Shown here in pieces: positions 1-7,940 of a DNA stretch of 64,000 nt. The first letter of the stretch is position 1. Each line of letters begins with the position of its first letter. The position numbers were made by a program, and so were the translations under genes. Origin of the DNA: Heracleum sosnowskyi (taxonomy: Eukaryota > Streptophyta > Magnoliopsida > Apiales > Apiaceae); contig JAUIZM010000013.1 in the NCBI GenBank assembly GCA_030848705.1, positions 62,001 to 126,000 of the forward strand. Reading direction: 5' to 3'. The notes under the pieces were generated by a model. The model saw only the letters and a program-made list of their open reading frames with translations, ran no database searches and was not told the origin of the DNA.

Positions 1-82
1 ATAAAGTATAGATTCCAAATATTCAATGATGTCAAAAACATATATCAAAATGTACAAGTATCTTCAGAAACAACTTATCTGT
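1..82. other. Element tail, no feature recognised
   Basis: A+T-rich sequence 3' of the last reading frame in element orientation. It does not contain the LTR end (CTAACA) or a clear polypurine tract, so the 3' LTR starts further left. Confidence 0.5.
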
Positions 83-532
83 TTAAGCTTTTTGATAGAA
101 CAGATTCATCTTCAAGAAGTTGGATAATAAACTTTCTTCTTTTTCTTCAAGAATTTGAATCAGTCTTTCCTTAAGATTTCTGAGTTCTTCATCTTCCTCA
201 TTAATCTGGTAGATAGCTGCTCTGAGATTCTGTATGGAGCTTTTCTGTAGACTGTGCTCTTCAAGCAAAAGATAAGCAATTTCCTTCCCATCAGGATTGA
301 GAGAAAGATGAGTCATGCCAAAATTTACTTCTTTAACAGCAGTACCCCTTTGCATTTCCACATCCTGACCTCTTTGATTTAAGTACATGGGAATATAATT
401 ACCATCGAAATTACTATTTCCATCCAGTCTTCTTCTTATAGTTGACAAAATCATGTCAGCCCATACTTTGTACACTTGGTTCTTCCATCTTAACAGATAG
501 TGAACATATTTCAGTTCCTGTGTAGATAGAGA
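83..532 (-). CDS. Short reading frame after ORF3, possible displaced C-terminus
   Basis: The frame is open from 532 (just after a TAA at 533-535) to a stop at 83, about 149 codons, overlapping the last 22 bases of ORF3 in the -1 frame. The first ATG is at 454; a GTG at 475 is a less likely plant start. The product is hydrophilic, includes one NPD motif like the other element proteins, and has a charged helical C-terminus (E/K/L-rich, probable coiled coil). The shared NPD motif and tight overlap suggest either a separate small gene or the end of ORF3 cut off by a 1-nt change. No known domain is recognised. Confidence 0.5.
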   Translation of the reverse strand, partial: SLSTQELKYVHYLLRWKNQVYKVWADMILSTIRRRLDGNSNFDGNYIPMYLNQRGQDVEMQRGTAVKEVNFGMTHLSLNPDGKEIAYLLLEEHSLQKSSIQNLRAAIYQINEEDEELRNLKERLIQILEEKEESLLSNFLKMNLFYQKA

Positions 533-3500
533 TTAAAATCTTCATTTGTTCTCTTTGCAATATCTCTTCTTCTGGCTTCTTCTTCTTCATCTACTTCTTT
601 GTTGTGATAATCAACAACAGTAGATAAGATTATCAAATCAACCTCTTGCAGAATTTCAGATTCATCAGGATCTTGAATATTGTCAGGATTAGAATCTTCA
701 ATTTGATTTGTATTGCTGAGAGTTGATTTACTTGATTTTCTTCTCAATTCAGGTTCTTCTTCAACAAATTCCTTGTCTTCTTTCTCCATGATATCCTTGA
801 TAACAGGATCTGTTAGATTTTGTGAAGCTTCAGGAATTTCTTCAATTCTTAACCCTCTAGACCTTGTCTGTCTAGGTACTGTTTGAGTTGAAGAACCTCT
901 TCTATTTCTTCTAACACCTCTTCTACCTCTGCTTCCTCTACCTCTAGCAGGAGCAGTATAGCTTTCCATTGTCTCTCTCTGTAATCTCAAGAATTCTTCA
1001 TGTGAGAGATCTGGATATTCTTCACTTGCTGTAGAGAGTGCTTTTCTGGCAAATAATTGTTGAACTCTTTTATCAATGTGATAAAGAGTAACAATTCTAC
1101 CGTCTTTTGTAGAAAACTTCTGGAATAAATTTGATGCATCTTCAGGATTATCAATAATTACATCTTCATCACCTTCAGGAATTGTAGCAAGAATATGTCC
1201 ATGACCAGGTGTCAGGATTTGATCTTCCGTCAGGATCTGAGATTGCACCAATGTTCTTACTGTCTTAACTCCAGAATCAGAAACATGAGTTGACTGCGTT
1301 GTTTGACTTTGAGAAGTTTGAATTGTCTTCATAACAACAGCATCAGAGGTTTCTCCTTGTTTCACATTGTCACCACCATCATCTCCAGTATCATCATCAT
1401 TATTCCTTAATACTAGATCAGGTGTACATTTTGTCTGAATAACCTTCTCCCCCTTTTTGACATCAGGATTTGACAATAATTGCAAAATTAAGGAAAGAGA
1501 GGCTTGAATTTCAGTTACCTTAGTATCCAGAGAATCAATTCTTTGTTTGATGGAGGTTTGTTCTGAAACAACAGATTTCACTTGGGATTCCACTACCCTC
1601 AATTGTAAAGTAGTAGGCACCTTTGTAAAATTATTAAAGATATCAGTCCTCACTTTTTCAGTTGAACCCTTGATAGAATCAATCTCACTTTTCAGGCTTT
1701 TGGATAACAGAGTAGTAGCCTTCAGATGATTCTTCAAGTCTTGATTCTCTAAAGATTTCACTGCATTATAGGCATGTCCAATAGCAGAAGAAAAACTGAT
1801 AGATTCATCAGAATTGTGCCATGAATTGTTCCATTCATTCTGTCTAAATGCCTCTGCAGGATCAAAGGAAGGAATAGAAAAATCTTGTCTCTGATCTTTC
1901 CCAGTGGAAGCATTGCTAGCCATATATGTACTTGATGAACCAAAATTAGTTCCAAGACTAATTTTGAGTGCTGTAGCAAGCTGTTCCTTCTCTTTTCGAT
2001 TCTCATTATCATCATCACTATCATCAGAAGTATCATCATCAGTACCATGAGTAATATCAGGATCAGGAAAAGCAATACCTTTCAGTTTATCCTGTGGTTC
2101 TGAGATAGGATGATCCATTGGTCTTGAACGAAGTGGCTGTATCAAAATAGGTTCATTATCAGGAGCACCACTAGCGTCAGGATGAACATCGTCAGGATTT
2201 GATATGCTTGCATCAGTATTTGCTACCAATGGTTCTTGTGGAGCTTGAGGTTCAGAAGCTGCTTCAACACTTTGAGCTAAAGGTTCTTGTGTGCTTCCCT
2301 CATTGACAATGTTCTCGACCAATCTTTCAATAGAAGCTGTAGCTTTGCCTGCATCTTCACTTTGAGAAGATGGTTCTTGTGTAGCTGGAATGTTGATGTC
2401 TTCATTCTCCCTTTGAGAAAATGGTTCTTGTGTGACCATTCCACTAGCTAAGCCTTCACTCAAACTTTGATTGAGTGGTTCTTGTGTGGCAGGATCAACA
2501 GTAGCTGCTGAATTACTCTGAAATTCAGGTTCTTGTGGGCTTGATCCTTTCAGCTTCTCCTGTCTCTGATAGACTAACTCTTCTGCATTCCTCTTTTTCT
2601 TTGATGTAGGTGTAAGACCAACCAAGGAAGCAGTTGTAGAAACCTTCTCCCAAGAAATTTCTCTAATCTGAGATGGAGAGGCTGGAGAGTCTGATATAGA
2701 GACAACTTTTGTTGTTGCATCAGGAATACTAACATCAGGATTTGCTAGAGCATCAGGAGTAGATGACTCATCAGGATTTGATGTCTGAATATCAGTATCC
2801 TTCATTTGCACTGTCAAAGGAATATGATACCTGCTCTTTGATAATTTCCTTGTCTTTTGTGGTTTTGATGAAGGTACCACAAATTTAGTAGCAGTATCAG
2901 CAACTTCCTTGTTCACATTCATCATAGAGGATATAGGTAAGTCATCCTCTGAATCACTTTCATCAATCAACCTTAACTTCCTTTTCACAGGAACATCTCT
3001 AACAACCTTATCAGCTTTCTTGAACAGGACCCCTTGTACACCCCCTTGTATCTTCTTTTTAGTGAGTGGTGTAGAGGAAAAATCCTTTGAACCTGATTGC
3101 CTTCCAGACACATCAGTTCTAGCTGATTTCTTTGATTTTACAACTAAAGTCTTTTGAGAGACAGTAGAGGTGGTTGTTAACTGTTTAGACTGTTTAGGTT
3201 GCATGCTTGTGTCAGGAACAAGGTGGGTTGGGCCTTGCCTCATAGCATTAGAAAGTAGTCCATAACGAGTAGGCATTTTCTGATGTAAGAAAAACCTAAC
3301 CTCATCAGGAATAAAAGCATTTCCTATGAAACCATTTGCCTTATCACTGTTGACTAAGGACTTAATATTATTCTCAGTAATTCTACAGATTGGTAGAACT
3401 ACATCATCCTCAAAAACAACATTAGGACATAAGTGATTAAATATCAACTGTAAAAATCTAAGAAAACAGACAGAACCCAATTTATCTGTTTTCCTATCAC

Positions 3501-4089
3501 TTAAAGCTTTTAAGATAAAAGACCCATAATCAAACACTGTAGAATGGATAAGAGAGTACCCAATTTTAAGAGATCCTGATGGAAGAGCATCAAAATTTGA
3601 TGTCTTGTTCAGGAAACAGCGGCTGATTGTATCAAAGAAGAAATTCCATTCCTTCTTAAGCTTTGTCCTGAAGAGATTTCCATATCTCTTTAATTCACCA
3701 TTGTAGCCCAATTTTGTAACAAACTCAAAAAGAGTAGAGTCCGAAACATTAGCAGGAATAGCATCACCAAGAATGGGTAAATGCAGGGCTGCCTCCACAA
3801 TTGCAGGAGTCACAAAGTGAGTAGTTCCATTATATTCAAAACTCATCAAGATTGTATCAGAATGCCCTTTATCAAAAGTAACTGAGTTCCACACCTGCAT
3901 TACAGACTTAAAAGAAACACTTGCAGGTTCTGTTAAAGCAAACTTCAATGGGCTTGAAGCTAGAAAATCTTGAATGATATGAAACTCATTGGGTAAATCT
4001 TGATGATTTAGAATAGCCACAAAATTGTTAGTGGCAAATGTAACACCACTAATCACTGTCTGTTTGTTCATGAATGATGAAGATGTCAT
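511..4089 (-). CDS. Extra ORF downstream of pol (envelope-like position), function unknown
   Basis: A 1192-residue protein of unknown function. Residues 1-290 look globular and have the general pattern of hypothetical proteins often found downstream of Ty1/copia pol in plant elements, notably Asteraceae; this is recalled resemblance, not a search. Residues 290-770 are low-complexity, with basic patches (310-375), NPD/TPD/IPD motifs (437-456 and 631-643), a degenerate 17-residue QEP repeat (519-620) and an Asp-rich run (683-696). Residues about 775-872 are a likely coiled coil. A basic RG-rich patch lies at 1049-1079 and the C-terminus is acidic. I see no signal peptide or convincing membrane segment, so calling it an envelope protein is not supported; Sireviruses such as SIRE1 carry an envelope-like ORF at this place. 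The next frame (532-83) may be its displaced C-terminus. Confidence 0.85.
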   Translation of the reverse strand: MTSSSFMNKQTVISGVTFATNNFVAILNHQDLPNEFHIIQDFLASSPLKFALTEPASVSFKSVMQVWNSVTFDKGHSDTILMSFEYNGTTHFVTPAIVEAALHLPILGDAIPANVSDSTLFEFVTKLGYNGELKRYGNLFRTKLKKEWNFFFDTISRCFLNKTSNFDALPSGSLKIGYSLIHSTVFDYGSFILKALSDRKTDKLGSVCFLRFLQLIFNHLCPNVVFEDDVVLPICRITENNIKSLVNSDKANGFIGNAFIPDEVRFFLHQKMPTRYGLLSNAMRQGPTHLVPDTSMQPKQSKQLTTTSTVSQKTLVVKSKKSARTDVSGRQSGSKDFSSTPLTKKKIQGGVQGVLFKKADKVVRDVPVKRKLRLIDESDSEDDLPISSMMNVNKEVADTATKFVVPSSKPQKTRKLSKSRYHIPLTVQMKDTDIQTSNPDESSTPDALANPDVSIPDATTKVVSISDSPASPSQIREISWEKVSTTASLVGLTPTSKKKRNAEELVYQRQEKLKGSSPQEPEFQSNSAATVDPATQEPLNQSLSEGLASGMVTQEPFSQRENEDINIPATQEPSSQSEDAGKATASIERLVENIVNEGSTQEPLAQSVEAASEPQAPQEPLVANTDASISNPDDVHPDASGAPDNEPILIQPLRSRPMDHPISEPQDKLKGIAFPDPDITHGTDDDTSDDSDDDNENRKEKEQLATALKISLGTNFGSSSTYMASNASTGKDQRQDFSIPSFDPAEAFRQNEWNNSWHNSDESISFSSAIGHAYNAVKSLENQDLKNHLKATTLLSKSLKSEIDSIKGSTEKVRTDIFNNFTKVPTTLQLRVVESQVKSVVSEQTSIKQRIDSLDTKVTEIQASLSLILQLLSNPDVKKGEKVIQTKCTPDLVLRNNDDDTGDDGGDNVKQGETSDAVVMKTIQTSQSQTTQSTHVSDSGVKTVRTLVQSQILTEDQILTPGHGHILATIPEGDEDVIIDNPEDASNLFQKFSTKDGRIVTLYHIDKRVQQLFARKALSTASEEYPDLSHEEFLRLQRETMESYTAPARGRGSRGRRGVRRNRRGSSTQTVPRQTRSRGLRIEEIPEASQNLTDPVIKDIMEKEDKEFVEEEPELRRKSSKSTLSNTNQIEDSNPDNIQDPDESEILQEVDLIILSTVVDYHNKEVDEEEEARRRDIAKRTNEDFNLYLHRN
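2228..2540 (-). repeat. Degenerate 51-bp coding repeat in ORF3 (17-residue QEP repeat)
   Basis: The decamer GGTTCTTGTG occurs on the + strand at 2231, 2282, 2372, 2423, 2477 and 2528, with spacings 51, 90, 51, 54 and 51 bp, all multiples of three. It encodes TQEP or PQEP, at residues 519, 536, 554, 571, 601 and 618 (position of Q). Each unit continues with a Ser/Gln/Glu-rich tail, so the block is a tandem expansion kept in frame inside the disordered middle of the protein. Confidence 0.7.
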
Positions 4090-4586
4090 TGTAATGCTTT
4101 TGAAAACTCGAGAATTAAGATTTGAAGCAATTAGGGTATGAAAGCACAGAGAGAGATAGAAAACGAAAAACTGATGATAAGAGAGTAATTAACGATGTAG
4201 AACAATGAAAAGTATTTTGTTAAAACAAAATATTACTCTCAAAGATAGGTGGCAAAATATGATTTGTGCACAAAGAAGTAGTGGACAGATTACGTGTGCA
4301 TATAAATAACTCTGCACCGCTTTTTATGTGTATGTATAGATATATCTAAAATAGTGCAACACACGCGCGCATACAGTTGTCCTACTCAAACTCAACCGTC
4401 CATCAGCAGATACTGACGAAAAATTAGGCACAAATTAAGTAATGAAATACTGACCTGTACATCAGGATTGACCAGTTGACTTCCTGTCAGGATTGAGTCC
4501 TATCAGGATGTGATCAACGATACATACCTTTCTGAATAACCATCAGGATTTGACAGTTATCAGGATTTCCTCTCTGTAGCTTTTCC
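4090..4586 (-). promoter_or_regulatory. Spacer between pol and ORF3, possible leader or internal promoter
   Basis: This is 497 bp without a long ORF. The part next to pol (about 4400-4570) holds a dense group of element motifs on the + strand: TCAGGAT at 4462, 4487, 4503, 4543 and 4560, and ATACTGAC twice. Nearer ORF3 the minus strand looks like a plant 5' leader: a CT-rich tract near 4140-4165 and an A-rich context before the ATG at 4089. T/A-rich TATA-like stretches lie near 4295-4345. This could be an internal promoter or a spliced leader for ORF3, but no experimental signal is visible in the sequence. Confidence 0.35.
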
Positions 4587-7500
4587 TCAGAAATTCTCAA
4601 AATTCATCATTCCAAGTTCATTCACCAACTTATTGAAAGTAGCTTCAGGCAGTGGCTTGGTGAATATATCAGCTAGTTGTTGATCAGTAGGAACAAAATG
4701 AAGTTCAATTGTTCCTTCCAGAACCTGTTCTCTTATAAAGTGATATCTGATACTGATGTGTTTAGTAAGAGAATGCTGAACTGGATTTCCTGTCATTGCA
4801 ATAGCACTTTGGTTATCACAATAAATAGGGATTTTTGAGTATGATAGGCCATAATCTAACAACTGATTTCTCATCCACATTATCTGAGCACAACAACTTC
4901 CTGCAGCAATGTACTCAGCTTCTGCAGTTGAAGTGGAAATAGATTTCTGCTTTTTACTGAACCATGAAACTAGTCTTCCACCCAAAAACTGACAACTTCC
5001 TGAAGTACTTTTCCTGTCTATTTTGCATCCTGCAAAATCAGCATCTGAATAACCACACAACCCAAAATCTGATTCCCTTGCATAAAGGCCAAGTGAAGGA
5101 GTGCCTTTGAGATATCTGAAAATTCTTTTGACTGCAATCAGATGGGGTTCTCTAGGTTTTGCTTGAAATCTTGCACACAGACAGGTTGCAAACATGATAT
5201 CTGGTCTACTGGCAGTGAGATACAATAAAGAGCCAATCATTCCTCTGTAGTGAGTTACATCTACCTCTTCACCTTGATCAAGACCAAGTTTGGTAGCTGT
5301 AGCTATGGGAGTTAAAGCAGGAGTACTGTCTTGCATGTTAAACCTTGTCAGTAAATTCCTTGTGTATTTAGACTGATTAATAAAAATCCCTTCATCAGTC
5401 TGTTTAACTTGAAGACCCAGAAAGTAACTCATTTCTCCCATCATGCTCATTTGATATCTTGACTGCATAAGCTTGGAAAACTTTTCACACAGCTTATTGT
5501 TTGTTGACCCAAAAATGATATCATCAACATAAATCTGAACTAACAGCAACTCCTTACCATGATTCAAATAAAATAGAGTTTTATCAATTGCACCTCTTTT
5601 GAATCCACTTTCCAGTAAGAATTGAGCTAAGGTTTCATACCATGCTCTTGGAGCTTGCTTTAGTCCATAAAGTGCCTTATCCAGTCTGTAGACATGATCT
5701 GGATATTTAGGATCAATGAAACCAGGAGGTTGTTCAACATAAACTTCTTCCTCCAGTTCTCCATTTAAGAAAGCACTTTTAACATCCATCTGGAAAACCT
5801 TGAATTTCTTATGTGCTGCATAAGCAAGAAATATCCTGATGGCTTCTAGTCTTGCAACAGGAGCAAAAGTTTCATCATAGTCAATTCCCTCTTGTTGGGA
5901 ATACCCCTTTGCAACTAGTCTAGCTTTGTTTCTGATAATGACTCCATCAGAATCAGTCTTGTTCTTGAAAATCCACTTTGTACCAACAATTGATCTATTC
6001 TTTGGTCTTGGTACCAGTTTCCAGACTTCATTCCTTTCAAATTCATTCAGTTCTTCTTGCATTGCAGTAACCCAATCAGCATCTTTAAGTGCATCTTCAA
6101 CTTTCTTTGGCTCCTCCTTGGATAGAAAGTTATTGTATAGACATTCATTCTGAGTTGCACTTCTTGTTTGAACACCTGCATCAGGATCTCCAATTATCAA
6201 ATCAGGAGTATGATCTTTAGTCCATTTCCTTGCTGGTGTCAAATTGTTTCTTGAAGTAGATGCTGCCCCTGGATTGGTGTTATCTTGATTGAAAGAATTT
6301 GATTGATTTGAAGCTCTCCCTGAATTATTGCTATGCCCTCCTGATGTGTTATCAGGATCTTCACTTGAATCAGTATCTGAAGAATTCTGTCCTGATGATT
6401 GAGTTGACTCTGAACTTGTAGTTGAATGTCGTTGCTCCCCCTCAACATTAGCACTACTAGTTGTATTACTGTTGTTTGCATCATCAGTATTAGCACCATC
6501 AGTACCTGGTGAGTCATCAGGATTTGGTGACCCATCAGTATCTGATGAATTGACAGGATCTGATTCACTTTCTTCAGGTTCCTTGGAAGCTTCATTTTTA
6601 AATAACAATCTATCATGCGAGTCTTCAACGATTCCAGTTATCTTCTTATCATCAAAAGATACATGAATTGACTCCATGACAGTTCTTGTTCTCAAATTAA
6701 AAACTCTGAAGGCTCTTGATGCAGGATAGCCTATGAATATTCCTTCATCTGCCTTTGTTTCAAATTTACCTAGCTGTTCAGGATGAGTTCTGAGAACAAA
6801 ACATTTACAGCCAAACACATGCAGATGCTTCAGACTTGGTTTCTTCTCCTTAAGTGACTGATAAGGAGTGACACCATGCCTGTTTATCAATGTGAGATTT
6901 TGTGTATAGCATGCTGTGTTGACTGCTTCTGCCCAGAAATATGTAGGTAATTTAGCTTCTTCCAACATAGTTCTGCCAGCTTCAATAAGAGTTCTATTCT
7001 TCCTTTCTACTACTCCATTTTGCTGAGGTGTGCCAGGAGCAGAGAATTGTTGAATGATTCCTTTGTATTTGCAGAACTCTTCCATCTTTGAATTCTTAAA
7101 TTCAGTACCATTATCACTTCTCAGAATCTTGACTTTGTACTTTGTGGTTGTCTCAATCATTCTCACATGATCCAACAGAACTTCAGGAGTTTCATCTTTT
7201 CTGTGCAGAAAATACACCCAGGTGAATCTAGAATATTCATCAACAATTACAAGAGTGTACCTTTTCTTACTGATGGACATGATGTTGACTGGACCAAACA
7301 GATCAAGATGTAGCATGTGATATGGTTCTTTAATAGAGGATTCTGATTTACTCTGGAATGATGTCCTTCTTTGTTTTCCTTTCTGACATGCATCACAGAG
7401 TCCATCAGGTGAATATAAGACATTAGGTAATCCTCTTACTAACTCTTTCTTAACCAACTCATTGATGTTGCTGAAGTTGAGATGAGAAAGCTTCTTGTGC

Positions 7501-7922
7501 CAATTCCAACTTTCATCTACTGAAGCTTTACTGATGAAACATGTAGGGGAGCCATCAGTATCTGAGAGAATGTTGGCTTCATATATGTTACCATGCCTGT
7601 AGCCAGTTAGTGCTATCTTTCCTGTTGCTTTACTGACTACTTCACAATGTGTGGAATAGAAATTGACATGATAACCTCTGTCAGTGATTTGACTAATACT
7701 CAACAAGTTGTGTTTTAGTCCCTTCACTAGAGCTACTCTTTCAATGATGACATTTCCAATGATTATATTGCCATATCCCAAGGTTTGTCCAATGTTGCCA
7801 TCTCCATAAGACACAGTTGGGCCAGCTTTTTCCTCATATTCTGATAACAGGGCTTTGTTTCCAGTCATGTGCACAGAACATCCACTATCCATGACTAACA
7901 CATTTTTCCTTTTACCCTGCAT
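4587..7922 (-). CDS. pol: Pol polyprotein: protease, integrase, reverse transcriptase, RNase H
   Basis: A 1111-residue Ty1/copia Pol, colinear and uninterrupted. The protease has D12-S13-G14. The integrase zinc finger has H142, H147, C176 and C179, and the integrase core has the D207, D270, E306 triad with 35 residues between the last two. Residues 443-600 are a Ser/Asp/Asn-rich linker with NPD and TDG motifs. Reverse transcriptase starts near 610, with D713 in QMDVKSAFLNG and the YVDD box at 798-801. RNase H follows near 955-1065 (D960, E1001/E1003, D1036), ending near the usual IFTKPLP. In the KHI-x-IR segment the commonly acidic residue is S1057. ATG 7922 is the first Met; translation more likely enters by readthrough of the UAG at 7938 or by cleavage of a Gag-Pol fusion. 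Together these enzymes copy the RNA and insert the cDNA. Confidence 0.96.
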   Translation of the reverse strand: MQGKRKNVLVMDSGCSVHMTGNKALLSEYEEKAGPTVSYGDGNIGQTLGYGNIIIGNVIIERVALVKGLKHNLLSISQITDRGYHVNFYSTHCEVVSKATGKIALTGYRHGNIYEANILSDTDGSPTCFISKASVDESWNWHKKLSHLNFSNINELVKKELVRGLPNVLYSPDGLCDACQKGKQRRTSFQSKSESSIKEPYHMLHLDLFGPVNIMSISKKRYTLVIVDEYSRFTWVYFLHRKDETPEVLLDHVRMIETTTKYKVKILRSDNGTEFKNSKMEEFCKYKGIIQQFSAPGTPQQNGVVERKNRTLIEAGRTMLEEAKLPTYFWAEAVNTACYTQNLTLINRHGVTPYQSLKEKKPSLKHLHVFGCKCFVLRTHPEQLGKFETKADEGIFIGYPASRAFRVFNLRTRTVMESIHVSFDDKKITGIVEDSHDRLLFKNEASKEPEESESDPVNSSDTDGSPNPDDSPGTDGANTDDANNSNTTSSANVEGEQRHSTTSSESTQSSGQNSSDTDSSEDPDNTSGGHSNNSGRASNQSNSFNQDNTNPGAASTSRNNLTPARKWTKDHTPDLIIGDPDAGVQTRSATQNECLYNNFLSKEEPKKVEDALKDADWVTAMQEELNEFERNEVWKLVPRPKNRSIVGTKWIFKNKTDSDGVIIRNKARLVAKGYSQQEGIDYDETFAPVARLEAIRIFLAYAAHKKFKVFQMDVKSAFLNGELEEEVYVEQPPGFIDPKYPDHVYRLDKALYGLKQAPRAWYETLAQFLLESGFKRGAIDKTLFYLNHGKELLLVQIYVDDIIFGSTNNKLCEKFSKLMQSRYQMSMMGEMSYFLGLQVKQTDEGIFINQSKYTRNLLTRFNMQDSTPALTPIATATKLGLDQGEEVDVTHYRGMIGSLLYLTASRPDIMFATCLCARFQAKPREPHLIAVKRIFRYLKGTPSLGLYARESDFGLCGYSDADFAGCKIDRKSTSGSCQFLGGRLVSWFSKKQKSISTSTAEAEYIAAGSCCAQIMWMRNQLLDYGLSYSKIPIYCDNQSAIAMTGNPVQHSLTKHISIRYHFIREQVLEGTIELHFVPTDQQLADIFTKPLPEATFNKLVNELGMMNFENF

Positions 7923-7937
7923 CAGAATAATAAAACA

Positions 7938-7940
7938 CTA
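7938..7940 (-). other. In-frame UAG between gag and pol
   Basis: gag (start 10250) and pol (first ATG 7922) are in the same frame. A single UAG separates them, followed by five sense codons (TGT TTT ATT ATT CTG) before that ATG. It is the only stop in the 5.66-kb gag-pol frame. The following bases UGU UUU do not match the tobamovirus-type CAR-YYA readthrough context. It is either a regulated readthrough codon or a point mutation in this copy. Confidence 0.85.

Noticed and set aside
505..540. Programmed -1 frameshift between ORF3 and the next frame
   Set aside because: No X XXY YYZ heptamer in the overlap and a TAA in the -1 frame just upstream (533-535).
1547..1729. Short + strand ORFs within the element (also 2909-3157, 5926-6153, 6472-6666, 7947-8210, 9337-9603, 9984-10202)
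   Set aside because: All lie antisense to long, domain-bearing minus-strand ORFs and have low-complexity or unfamiliar translations, so they are shadows.
1758..2075. 105-residue and similar minus-strand ORFs in alternative frames (also 6239-6628, 8096-8464)
   Set aside because: They overlap ORF3, pol and gag in another frame and show Leu/Ile/Met runs typical of frame shadows of Asp/Ser-rich linkers.
511..4089. Retroviral-type envelope glycoprotein
   Set aside because: Position fits, but no signal peptide, membrane anchor or fusion-peptide-like segment is visible.
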